Source: Cudoniella acicularis (Eukaryota > Ascomycota > Leotiomycetes > Helotiales > Helotiaceae). From it: a DNA stretch of 53,214 nucleotides. Both the position numbers and the translations under genes were made by a program. Below are positions 32,900 through 43,440 of the stretch, piece after piece. How positions within the stretch are numbered: the stretch's first letter is position 1; every line of letters starts with the position of its first letter. The notes under the pieces are model-generated. The model was not told the DNA's origin. It searched no databases and worked only from the letters and a program-made list of their open reading frames with translations. The stretch spans positions 1 through 53,214 of the forward strand of contig JAAMPI010000193.1 of NCBI GenBank assembly GCA_013054445.1, given 5' to 3'.

Positions 32900-33851
32900 G
32901 GAAATTGGTTGATAAATGTACAATATCTTAACTGTGCGCCTAGAAAAATGGAAGTGATGCCAGCAAGCTTCATAACATGGGACTCGGCTCGTGTGCTTTT
33001 CCCCTATTTAGGTGTCATGTCAGGTGCGAGGCACCTTCGCCTTCGTGAGGCAGCAAAAGAAACCTCGGCCGCATGTCTCCAAGACACGCTTGATTGCGTC
33101 ATTACCCACCACAACTTGGTTTGGTTCCTGGAATTTTGTAACGGCTACTGAGTACGACAGCAGAGATATCATAGGTGCCAAACAAGGAAATCAAGGGCGC
33201 TGGCGCTGACGCTGGCCTCACACAGAGTATGAGGGATACGTGTCTCCGTAAGCTGATATTACTGTGCCTGAAGACTGGGATACTGGGCTCAGCTGTTATT
33301 CTCGGAGTGTTGTCGCGCCGTCATAAAGACGGACGCCAGATAATTGCCGTTATCTCTGAGGCCGCATCCCACCCCTGAACGATTATCAAGCAAGCGTGCT
33401 TCAGCCAGATATCATAGGATGGTATGCGCAAAGCCCAACGTTCGCTGATGGTGGATGGCAGATGGCATGTCTTGATACGCCAGAAATGCCGTTTCAGCCA
33501 TTGACCTGAGCTAATAAAGTCTACTTACTCGCGTTGAAGATACACGATCGCGCTCAGATGCACTTGGGCCATACACAGGAACACTCCACACATGGACAGC
33601 GCATCGTCTATCCAGGATATGTGAACAAGCAGTTAGTCGACATCAATTCTGGCCTCTACTCCAAGCCGAAGACTTCTTCCATCGTTGTACTGGTATACAC
33701 GATTTGATATCACGAAGCAAACATTACCGACAAGTGAATCTTGTTCTACGGATCTTGTACCGGAGTTAAGAAATCAACGACCGAATGCGACAATCGACCT
33801 CATCGCGAGTACAACAACCGCGGATAACAATATCAACCATTGGGATAGAAG
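32900..33851. other. Intergenic between ferrochelatase and MFS transporter
   Basis: Nothing gene-like. Holds the ferrochelatase 3' flank and the MFS promoter and leader. Confidence 0.4.
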
Positions 33852-35743
33852 ATGACGGACTACGAAGACGAAGCACAGGTGGAGCAAAGCGGAAGTGATG
33901 GTGGCAAGACTTGGGGTGCCAAAGATTCATTGCGACGCAATGTTGGCTTGGACAAAATTGGGCACAATGAAGATGCACCATTGCTGGGCGATGCGAGCGG
34001 AAGTGGTTCAGATGAGAATGGCAGTGTTCGAGAGATTCAATGGGAAGGTCTTGCAGATTTTGTGAATCTGGCGCCGTGGCGGAGACCATCCGTTAGTATG
34101 GCCAAAACTCTTGCACATTCATAACTAAACGACTTAGGTCAATTGGCTCTTGCCATCATTCTTCCTGTTTGCACTTGCCTTCGGCGGACTACTTGTCCCC
34201 AAACTCAACCTCATCCTTTCCCTTGTTTGCAGAGGATACTTTATCGAGAAATCCAACAACGACCCCTCCTTCATCAACTCTCCCGTGCTCCTAGATAAGG
34301 ACAATCCACAATGCCGAATTCCAGAAGTGCAAGCACTGGTCGCAAAGTTCCAGCTCTATATTACTATAATTACTGGCTGCTTGAGCGCTGTCATGTCTCC
34401 CAAGTTGGGTGCTATGTCCGACCGTTTTGGCAGAATCAGGATTTTGGTCATAAGCAGCATTGGTTCTTTTTCGACAGAAATTATCACGATCCTAGCAGCA
34501 AGTTACCCAGACACCATTCACTATAAGTGGTTGCTAGCTGGCGCGGTTCTCGACGGACTTTGCGGCTCCTTCACTGCGGGTTTTGCTATTACTCATGCCT
34601 ATGCGTCGGATTGTACTCCACCACCAAAGCGAGCTACTGCATTTGGGTATTTTCATGCTTGTCTGTTCTCTGGTATTGCTTTTGGACCCTTACTGGTGGC
34701 TTTCATCCTAAAAAAGGGGGGAACCCTCCTGACCATTTTCTACATTGCTCTCGGAATTCATTTGTTCTTCATGGCCTTTATTTTAATCGCCGTTCCCGAA
34801 TCACTGACCAAAAAGCGCCAAATGCTTGCGCGAGAGAAGTTTGCCGCAGAGGGCGCAGATCTCCTCTTAGATGGCTATACCTGGGTGTGGGCTTTGAAAA
34901 AGGGTAACATCCTAGCCCCACTCAAGATTCTTTGGCCTACGGGACAAGGGTCCTCTTATCGCCTTCGAGCAAATCTCATCATGCTTGCCGCTGTTGATAC
35001 AATCATCTTCGGTGTGGCAATGGGAGCAATGGCTGTGGTCGTGTACTATTCCGGGTACCAATTCGGTTGGGAAACCGAGGATACCAGCTATTTTGTGTCT
35101 CTGGTGAATATTGTGAGAGTTTGTGCACTTGTTATTGTTCTTCCTACTTTGGGATATCTTGTTCGTACCCGGCGAGCTAATAAACAACGTCGAGAGTCCG
35201 GATTCGCTATTCCAGAGCCTAACTCCGGCTCGGACTCGCTTGATCTCTCCATAATTCGGGTCGCCGTTTCCTTGGAGGTGATCGGATATGGAGCCTATGC
35301 CCTAGCCAGGACTGGAGAGTTGTTTATTTTTGCTGGCATTATGGCATCTCTTGGTGGCATAGGTAGTCCTACATTGCAGTCAGCCCTTACAAAACATGTA
35401 CCTCGCGATAAAGTGGGACAACTTCTTGGAGCGACCGGCTTGCTGCATGCATTAGCGAGGATTGTGGCCCCAACTATTTTCAACTTAATTTATGCGGAAA
35501 CAGTGGGCACATTCCCACAAGCTATTTTTGTGGTGCTGAGTGGATGTTTTGGTGTTGCATTTCTCTTTAGTTGGTTCATCCGACCAAACGGTCCGTCATT
35601 CCTGATTTCTGCTGATGTAATAAATACTGACCACAAGCATAGTCTACCTTGAGGAAGACGAAACTGCAACCCCCAATACCGAGAGTTCTTTGATAGGCAA
35701 TGATCCCGACATTCTGGTCGATGAGGAAATAACCGGCTCCTGA
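33852..35743 (+). CDS. Major facilitator superfamily transporter
   Basis: Membrane carrier, probably 12 helices; cargo unknown. Exons 33852-34091, 34138-35590, 35643-35743; 1794 nt, 597 aa. An 80-residue acidic cytoplasmic head (APLLGDASGSGSDENGS) precedes helix 1 (LLPSFFLFALAFGGLLVPKL). The loop 2-3 MFS signature reads GAMSDRFGRIRILVISS, and the helix-4/5 area includes ITHAYASDCTPPPKRATAFG. A long central loop (LTKKRQMLAREKFAAEG) separates the halves. The general pattern recalls the tetracycline-resistance/HIAT1-like branch. The last 52-nt intron (35591-35642, donor GTCCGT, branch ATACTGACC) is my choice: it gives an acidic C-terminal tail (VYLEEDETATPNTES) instead of the unspliced end at 35652. 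A role in drug efflux or metabolite transport cannot be decided. Confidence 0.88.
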
Positions 35744-37859
35744 TCTTCAATATCTTCCCTTATTTTCCTTGATTTATATATGTCTTCGATATAAGCACAT
35801 AGTTTTCTGTAAATAGGATTTTTGGAGTTGCATGATTGGCGTGGGAGAGGGTGTCATGGTGCTTTTGCATGCTCGATGGGTGTCTGAGCGATTTTGAATG
35901 TTGAATGTTACGATAACGAGTGTGACACGAAGTATAGAGTTAGATATCGGGCTATTAACGCCGAACAGCAATATTAGTATTATTTGCAAACCGATCCAAC
36001 TGGGTTCCTAAATGACCTGCAGTTTACGTTAGAAAGTTGAACGTAGAATTCGTTTCGCGCTAGGTTAAATGTTCCTTCTTCCCAACACCGTGGGCACTGT
36101 TCTCTTGACATAAAAAAATAAGTTCTTACCTTCGGCCGCGCTAGCTTACCTAGCCAAGCCTAAAGACCCTCTCGATGCCATTGATTTTGATGTTTCGTCG
36201 TCTTCATTGGGATTTTGAAAGGGCCAACCGACTACGGTTATACAGTTCTCGAGGAGTTGCAGAAACTGAGGCCTCAACTCGGGCTCTGTCTGGAATTGAA
36301 GCAGTAGACGCGATCAAGTCAGTCATTAAAAGTTCATAACACATTTCCACGATTCTGAGCATTCATTCAGTTTACTGTGTTTGGTAAGTAAAAGGTCATT
36401 GATTTGACATTTAATTTTGCACGATTTAAAAATCTTCCGAATAGATGAACTTCTTCCCTCGTTTGTTTTCACATTCATATATCACCAGTATTTAAAGAAC
36501 AATTATTTTTGGGAATTTTGATCTAATCAATAATATAACTGTAATTTAATATTTTGTGGTTGATATGCATTAAAGTCGTGTTTTGACCGTCCTATCAACT
36601 TTATGCCAAAATTCAGAAAGATGCAAAATACGTCAGCGATTCTCAATGAACACAGCCACAGCTGATGAGATCTTGAAACGGTATAACCCGGCGACAGAGT
36701 TATTCCGGGCGCACTTGACATCCTGTGGAAATTGGGCATCCGGGCCGGCCCCGCATCTCTTGATCCTGTTGGGCCGTGGCCTCAAGAGGGATGCTCTTTG
36801 GGGGCCGCCAGTTGATCCTTCGCGATCTGAAGCCCAGAAGAGCGGGAAAAAAGGAGAATGAAATTGTGAATGAGCTCTGGCTTTCTCAGACCTGATGGAG
36901 AGCGTTGCAATGCGAAAAATATACTTTTAAAGGAAAGTATTATGTATTCCTTTCTAATAAAGTTTGTTATTTGATGGCAGAAAGTGTTCTCCTTTCCCAT
37001 CTTATCTCTCTTCTAAAAACAGTGCCAAGCTGCCAAGGCCTAAGCGATGAATAAGCTTCTCGTTCCGAGCAACATCATCCTCATTTCTCGCCATGCAGAA
37101 GGAGCCCCCAGACGCGTGGACTTTGTATCAGGCTTGGCATCGCCTTGCGGCTCATTCGCTCCTTCGATTGCGATAAATTAGACGCAGGGAGCTGGGAGCA
37201 CAGGCTGCACAGCGAGGTGACGGTCAGTGGTCAGCTCGTTTATCTGGAGGCCAGGGAAGGATGACCAAAGGCCTGTTTGCCTCCAAATCCAGCCTCACGT
37301 GTTTATGCGTGCAGTGTGCTCTCCCATTGCTGAGCAAGTAGTACGTCAGGCTCTGCAACAGGAGATCGCTCACCCTGGACCAGAGGCTTCCTTCGCAAAG
37401 TACCTACAGTACTGGTACCACCGTACCACACCTGTACCGTGCTTTCCCCGGAATCCTTGGCAACGCAGCCTTCCTGAAGGACCCGCATAATCTAAGCCGC
37501 TACCCTTCCTTGAGGCCCTTCCATCTGCAGGTTTTAGCCCAAGCTTTTTTCACGTGGACTTCAATTGGAGCACCAGGGTGAGGACTGAAAAGTTTGGATG
37601 GAAGAAGTCGTCATTTTGATCCTAACGAAGCAATTTTATATCGGTTGGTTGTCTTATCCTTGCTCTGCAGGGACGCTGACCCGGGACCTGCGAGAATCTG
37701 CCATCCGTTGAGGGTACTGCTGAGTTTTGGGCAGGATTATTAGCCAGCTTTTCTCTGAGGTTTCCGAGAGTTAGAAACTGGTTGGTGAGATTGGGAGGAT
37801 TTCGGAGAAATCCTAGAGGACCAATTTAGTTTTATTGGCCCAGCTGTTGAGGTCGTCAG
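35744..37859. other. Long intergenic region
   Basis: 2.1 kb with no supportable gene. 36350-36560 is AT-rich. A 53-codon frame opens with ATG near 36180, but it has no splice partner or motif. The frames at 36583-36861 and 37227-37490 look random. Confidence 0.4.
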
Positions 37860-38072
37860 ACGTATATATGAACTGTGTTCTACTTCTCCCAAATCTTCAT
37901 TCTAGCATCTTCATCTCATCTTCCTCTCATTGCAGCATCTTCCTCTCTTTACATTTCACTTCACAGTTTCTACAACAATCCTTTGAAAGGCATTTCCATC
38001 TTTTACCAACTTCGTCCAAGTTTTATCAACAACAGTTTCTCAGATTTCAACAGTTCCAACCAAATCTTCATC
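37860..38072 (+). promoter_or_regulatory. Core promoter and CT-rich leader of the His-rich secreted gene
   Basis: TATATA at 37863-37868 is followed by about 200 nt of pyrimidine-rich leader (repeats of the TCTTCATCT kind) up to the ATG at 38073. A TATA box plus CT-rich tract is the usual layout of strongly expressed fungal genes. Confidence 0.5.
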
Positions 38073-38763
38073 ATGCAATTCTCCAAGCTTATCGTCCTGA
38101 CCGCTGCCTCCATGGCTCAACTCGTATGCTTTGTCTTACCATCTCACCAACTTTCCAATAACTAACAATATTTAGACTTTTGCACAAGATGCCTACGCTT
38201 CTTCAGCACCAGCATCAGCATCGGTGCCAGCCTCAGCACTGCCATCAGAGCCAGCATCAGCACTGCCATCAGCGCCAGCATCAGCACTGCCATCAGAGCC
38301 AGCATCAGCGCCAGCATCAGCACTGCCATCAGCACCAGCATCAGTATTTCCATCCGCACCAGCATCAGCACCAGCATCAGAGCTGGCATCCAGCGGCAGA
38401 CACCATCACCACAAGCCAACTGGCATTGACTTCCCCCACCACGAGCCAACTGGAACTCACAGCAGACATCACTTCAAGATTCACCCTACCGGAACTGGCG
38501 AATTCTACGCTGAAATTTCAGGCGCTGCTCACGAATCTGGCTTCAGAAAGCACCACAAGGACCACAAGGACCACAAGCATCACAAGGGCGAGCACCACGG
38601 CTCTGGAGTTTCGGGTGTTGCTCACGAATCTGGCTTCAGAAAGCACCACAAGGAGCACCACAGCCACACCTGGACTCAGGAACCCATAAGCGTCCCAACC
38701 CTGCCAACTACCCTCCAGACCTTCGTCGTCGTTCCCGAGGCTACTTCCGCTGGCTCCTACTAG
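38073..38763 (+). CDS. Secreted Ala/Pro/Ser-repeat and histidine-rich protein
   Basis: Not a named family I recognise. Exons 38073-38123 and 38176-38763 (52-nt intron), 212 aa. Signal peptide MQFSKLIVLTAASMAQL is followed after splicing by TFAQDAYA. Mature residues about 25-80 are an octapeptide array alternating PASALPSE and PASALPSA. Then comes a His-rich half: HHHHKPTG, HHEPTG, HHFKIHPTG, and two copies of the module (A/V)AHESGFRKHHK, separated by KDHKDHKHHKGEHHGSG. The end is Thr/Val-rich (LQTFVVVPEATSAGSY), with no GPI signal. Seen directly: about 15% His in the second half, few or no cysteines. Inference: an extracellular or wall-associated protein that binds transition metals (Zn, Cu, Ni) or is pH-responsive. 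A role at a host surface is only speculation. Confidence 0.85.
38190..38390 (+). repeat. 24-nt coding minisatellite
   Basis: Imperfect tandem copies of a 24-nt unit, GCCAGCATCAGCACTGCCAT plus CAGA or CAGC, encoding the octapeptide repeats of the secreted protein. Copies differ by point changes and by internal deletions (GCATCAGCGCCA joints). Such arrays change length readily by slippage or recombination. Confidence 0.85.
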
Positions 38764-39883
38764 AGATTCCAGGTTGCAGAGTCTCTCTTTTCTGGTTGTG
38801 GTCTTCGATTCTTGTGCCTTCTTTTCTGCATGGACGGGCGAGGAGCGAGCATTTTGGTTAGATGGGTTTGAAACATTTTGGCATCTAGATGGTGACGGGA
38901 GTTTTAGACTTTGGGATTTGATTGGGATTTGATTCTAGATTCTTCTGTTTGGGTCTGTGCTGGACGCACTTTTGGGACTTGTATATGATTCATACTTTTC
39001 CGCTAGCGATTAGGAAAAGCAAAGGAGCATTGTCAGCAGTATTCTTGTTCACTTGATCTCATCTCTAAATGTGATTTCTTCTTTTGATTGCCACTTACAA
39101 ACCCAGATTTGATTTATTCTGGATGGATAAGGTCTAGATGATACATTCCTGTCTTCGTGTTCCTCCTCTTACCTGGGCCTTCCTCTTTCTACCTTCTCCT
39201 CTCCGTCTATTTCCAAAGCCATTCATACCTCAGGCGTTCCTCAATACCGAACTCAGCCTGGCCTAGGCTGACTGTTGAATCGTATCAAAGGAGTAGGGTG
39301 GGGTAGGGAGTTATTTCACTGGATACAGCCTTGCTGCAGTGTGTCACGAGCCCCAAAAGACAGAGGTTTGTAGCTATTGCGCATTTATTGGTTATTTTTG
39401 GCCCGGCTAAATTGAAGTGAAGTATGTAACACCTTCAGCTAGTATACAGCCTCGATCGTTCCCACAGTTAACATGACACCTACATACGTAAGCATCGCAA
39501 ATTGTGTAAAGCACACACTCAAACGCTGACGCACCGATCGTTGCGACGATGGAAAACCCTCCCGGCCTTACCGTAATTGGGCCATCATCAGATAATGTTG
39601 TCTGTGTTTGTTATCCTGCTAGATGGATTATGGAGCACTTCCTGACGTGTCTAAATAGGCTAAAGAACCCCCGTTGACCGGCGATGGAACGTCAACGCGT
39701 CGAGGCAGACAAGAAGTACGCTTTTAGGCTCTCAGCTGTTGTTTCTATCACTGTTATAATATAACAATTACTTAAATATGGAAAATCTAATGGCATCTTT
39801 AGAATGCATTGTACATTTATGGTTCAAATTCCGAGGAGCTATGGTTGAAGATTGCCCGTTCGACTACGGGAGAATGCAGTGTG
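38764..39883. other. Intergenic region
   Basis: Contains the 3' flank of the His-rich gene. No gene is seen. A 43-codon ATG frame near 39550 has no supported partner exon. Confidence 0.35.
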
Positions 39884-40208
39884 ATGAAGGGTCGAAACTT
39901 CATGGGATTAAGTAGGGTTCCAGAATGGATAGGTTGGTGGTCCTGTGTGAGTGTCCGATCGTTCTTTACTATCTTCGTTTGAGGAAACAGTTCAAAGCAT
40001 GGAACAAGATTTTCCAGAGAGATGACTAAAGTGGGTATATGAACTGAATATTGATTATGGATAGTGCGGGAATGGTTCTTGTTGTGGTCGAGAAGTGGAT
40101 CCTGACCTTCACGGTGATGAATGTCCGGATTGCGGGCATACTAAATGTAGCAATTGTGAGACGTTATTTCAAGATTGCTTGAGGAGTGGGGTCTTTCGCA
40201 AGGAGTAG
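39884..40208 (+). CDS. Small zinc-ribbon protein (68 aa)
   Basis: Found by hand. Exon 1 (39884-39946, 21 codons, ends at TGT/GTGAGT) encodes MKGRNFMGLSRVPEWIGWWS plus Cys. A 118-nt intron (39947-40064) ends ATAG, and exon 2 (40065-40208) closes the frame at TAG. Joined, it has a Cys-rich centre: WWSCCGNGSCCGREVDPDLH, then ECPDCGHTKCSNCE. The CxxC pairs (CPDC, CSNC) resemble a zinc ribbon of the small Cys-rich proteins common in Leotiomycetes and other ascomycetes. There is no signal peptide. Function is unknown; a nuclear or cytosolic metal-stabilised fold is inferred. Support comes from the in-phase splice and the spacing of the cysteines. Other first exons are possible. Confidence 0.5.
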
Positions 40209-40524
40209 TGATATCGATATTTTAATATATTTGTGAGATCATGCAATTATTCAAAAGAATTACAAGTTACTTTACTTAGAGAAGCGCAGCATCTATTTAT
40301 ACATCTGTACATTTACCAAGCTAGCTAATTCCTAAATCCTATAGCTATATTAAGTTTTCAGTCAGTGTTGAAGACTTAGATTTACAGCGATATAGACCTA
40401 TACTTATGATCACAAACTAACTGTTTGAATCAGAAACCATGACGTAAAATAGGTAACTAGCCAGTCAATCGATTGCTTGACTAACAAATACAATTTCGCT
40501 CTATATAAGTCGATGAATTAATAT
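40209..40524. other. AT-rich intergenic spacer
   Basis: AT-rich convergent 3' region between the zinc-ribbon gene and the ankyrin-type gene. Nothing else is seen. Confidence 0.4.
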
Positions 40525-42716
40525 TCAAAACAATAATAGAAAAGGAGAGTCCTCGTATCTATCTTCGCTGGGCCTGTTCTTGTCCATCTTTGTGGCACAA
40601 TTGAAACAAATCAAAATATTGATATCATCAGCACACAAAAATATTTCCTCCTTCTGTTCAATGATGGTTTCAACATTAGTCACCGTCGTTCCTCGGAGTT
40701 TTATGGACTCAAGTGTGAGTAACCAAGGTTTCTCAGCCGGGTACTGATGTCTGAGATTGCAAATTCGGCAAGTTATCTCTGGCATTTCGAGTGGGGTGAA
40801 GTTAGCATTGAACAGATACTGGAGGCTATCCTGTGTCCACCCTGAGTTCTGGAGGGGACCTCTTCTCAGCTCTTCCTCGATAAAAGCATACATGCTAACC
40901 TGTGAACCGCGGAGTATATTTCGGAAGTAGAAGAAGTCTAGTGAGTATCGAAGTGCTCGAGATGTTGGTGTATATATTAATATGTATGTTGGTGTGTTGT
41001 CTTTCGTTTGTGTATTGCTATTTGCTGGTATATGCTGGTAGTCCTTTGAATCAGCTTTCTCTCACAGGAGATGAAGGTCAATGCCTTTCAGTATCAAAAT
41101 CCGAGCAGATTCACGGACGAAAGCATACCGAGCGTTGGTCGCAAGATAATGTGCTGGGGCAACCACCCGTGCCATTACTTCGCTGTTCAAATCCCCAATA
41201 AGTGGAATAATGTATGAGAGCGCATCAAGATCCCCTTTCCTAGTTGCGCTGCGAAAGAGTTGTGCCATTGCATGCTCTACCGAGAAAATTTCAGAAGACA
41301 TCTCGGGTCGAAGGATGGGAAAGGCCCAGTAGAATACAGCAGGGTAATCAGGTGCGTGAGAGCAGTTTACATGGCTGCACCTTTTATTGAAAAGTCGACG
41401 AAGCCCTAGAAGACCAGAGCAATTTATGTGATCCTCGATCTCCAGGTATTCTATAAATAGTCTGAGTGTTGATATGTGGTTCTGGCATGAATTTAAAATT
41501 TCTGATGCTGGGTTCCGCAGGCATGCATACGTCGCCACCGAACTTGAAGTGTTTTTAGCATCTCTCCATATGGTTTTCGGGATAAAATATACAGAGGACG
41601 TACTCATTTTGAAAAATTTTGGCCTCTATGTTTGCTCCGCAAGATATCATAAGTCTACAAAGATCGACGTTTCCAGATTGTGCAGCGAACTATCGCTCTC
41701 AAGTTAGAGGATTTAGTTTCGAGAAAAGAAAAACATAAAGCCCACGAATCCAAGCCTTCGCTGCAAATTTGCAAAAAAAAAACAATACGTACAAATAGTG
41801 GAGTAAGACCTCGTGAGTTGGTATCCCATGGCGATGCAAGCCTCTGGTCCAGTAAATTCCGGACAGCTGAAATATCTCCGACCTTACACAAACTGAAGAT
41901 TGCGGCTTCATCAGGAACAGCACAGTACGTGCTCATGTTGCACCCGAGACTTTGGTTGGTGTAAGAGATGAATCCCCGAATACCAAACTTGATTCCAAGT
42001 AACTGAAGCCATCTTGCTGGATGTAGAATAAGAATGGTTTTAGTTTCACTAACAGGGGTCGTGGCGGTCCTAGGCTCTTCAAATATAGCACTTGGTACCA
42101 TCTGTGTCGTTGTAGAATAGAGGTATATTTTACCTAACGGACACGCAATCGTAAATGAATGGGTGGTAATAGTGCGAGATTGCCCTTCTGGGGTAAGTTC
42201 GAACTGTTTTTCTTTCCTTCGATTTTGAATTCCACATGGCTGCTTTTGCTTCAAACCGTCCTCGATCTGGACTAGTGCTGTTTTCAAGGCATTTTCGAAT
42301 CCAAGTCTTGCCACGGGGTTAGATATTGTTGATGCCACCTCCATCTCTATACACCATGCAGCCAGTTGTGTGTCTATTCCCGGGCCTTCTGTTGAAGTTG
42401 CAGGCATTTCCGTTGTTTTCGTTCCTCTCCTGCAAAATATGCTTCATACCGTTGACTATGAAAGCCAAGTCATGATGATGCACCTCGTGCTGGGCTAGTA
42501 ATTCTCGACTGCTTCGGAGTTAGCTATTAGAATTCATGAATAAAACACCTCATTGAAACACAATAGAATAGTCCTATACCTAGTTGAGGACTGCCTGGCC
42601 AAAATAAAGTCCATCTTCAAATCACGCAAAGTCTTTTGGAATCGTTGGATCTTTTCTTCCCTCCAAACCGCTTTGAAGGCAGACCATGCCCACTCTCTTC
42701 TTTTTCTTGACAACAT
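40525..42716 (-). CDS. Ankyrin-type protein with fungal STAND-like N-terminal region (possibly 5' truncated)
   Basis: Six exons close in phase: 42716-42580, 42508-42450, 42388-41793, 41689-41604, 41542-41066, 40894-40525; 1725 nt, 574 aa if it starts at 42716. The N-terminal part (about residues 1-65: SKRREW-like WAWSAFKAVW, KIQRFQKTLRDLKMDF) looks like the helical domain that precedes NACHT or ankyrin regions in fungal NLR-like proteins. A divergent ankyrin unit, GLTPLFFAAQSGNVDLCRLM, continuing ISCGANIEAK, is formed only after splicing at 41690-41792. The C-terminal half is Cys-rich without a motif I can name. The in-frame coding signal continues upstream of 42716 (SLDRCSDTVTCLQDLLGDLQ) without a clear start, so the usual first 50-60 residues are missing or in an unresolved exon. 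Such genes are often involved in non-self recognition; here this is inference. Confidence 0.6.
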
Positions 42717-42961
42717 CCCTTTCTGGAGATCGCCAAGCAGGTCCTGAAGGCAAGTGACAGTGTCGGAGCAACGATCCAGGGAACTAGGGAGGCAAGGCTC
42801 CTAAGTTGACTAAGATGGTGCTAGCTTGCTAGTGCTTGCTCCAAACAAAATAAAAATGACATATACCAAGTGGCTATTGTAAACAACATGTGATCCCTCC
42901 AAAACTGCGAACCGTCACAGAAACAATAATAGCAGAATAGAGAGGGATACAAGCCGACCTA

Positions 42962-43440
42962 TCATCTATCATCCTTTGAACTCGTGGCCTCTCCATCCTC
43001 GTAAATGTGAAAGGTTTTTGAACCTAGGATTCTTACACTGATGACCGGTGCTTTGTCGACGGGATTATAGTGAGATTGATGGACAGGATTTCCATCTCTT
43101 GACCTAGACATAAAATTAGATTTAGTGGTCAAAGAAAGAATCATCTGGAGGAACTGTTTACTTAATGCTCACTTGCTGAACTCTTCCGACCACCTGTTTG
43201 GTTGTCTGTTAGCTAATTGATCCTCAAAAGCTAGGGTATTAATTCGAGTAACTTCTCGGTTCAGAAACAGTGGAAGCTTAATCGACTCGCGTATAATAAT
43301 AATCAACTTATTTGTTCAGCCTTTCCACCAGCTTTGACAGCATTTTCTAAGCCTTGTTTAAAAGGGGCAGGCAGCTTTTCTTTATCAAACCCAATGAATT
43401 TGATGAGGGCCCGAGCAGATGAACTGAAGAGTCTTGACAT
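42962..43440 (-). CDS. Small orphan protein (104 aa)
   Basis: Found by hand; not recognised. Exons 43440-43308, 43212-43173 and 43103-42962 join in phase through introns of 95 and 69 nt to give 104 aa ending TSSKDDR. The protein begins MSRLFSSSARALIKFIGFDK, then EKLPAPFKQGLENAVKAGGK. It continues with NRWSEEFSKSRDGNPVHQSH and VISVRILGSKTFHIYEDGEA. The basic, Ser/Ala-rich start could be a mitochondrial presequence, but it is short. It is transcribed in the same direction as the ankyrin-type gene just downstream. An earlier view that it was the first exon of that gene fails because its frame closes with a stop at 42962. Confidence 0.5.

Noticed and set aside
38162..38449. Leu/Met-rich antisense frame across the minisatellite
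   Set aside because: Explained by the stop-free 24-nt repeat; no promoter or signal peptide on that strand. Kept only as a repeat observation.
39780..39850. tRNA-like T-loop word GGTTCAAATTCC
   Set aside because: The flanking bases do not form the T-stem, and no acceptor or anticodon stems can be drawn.
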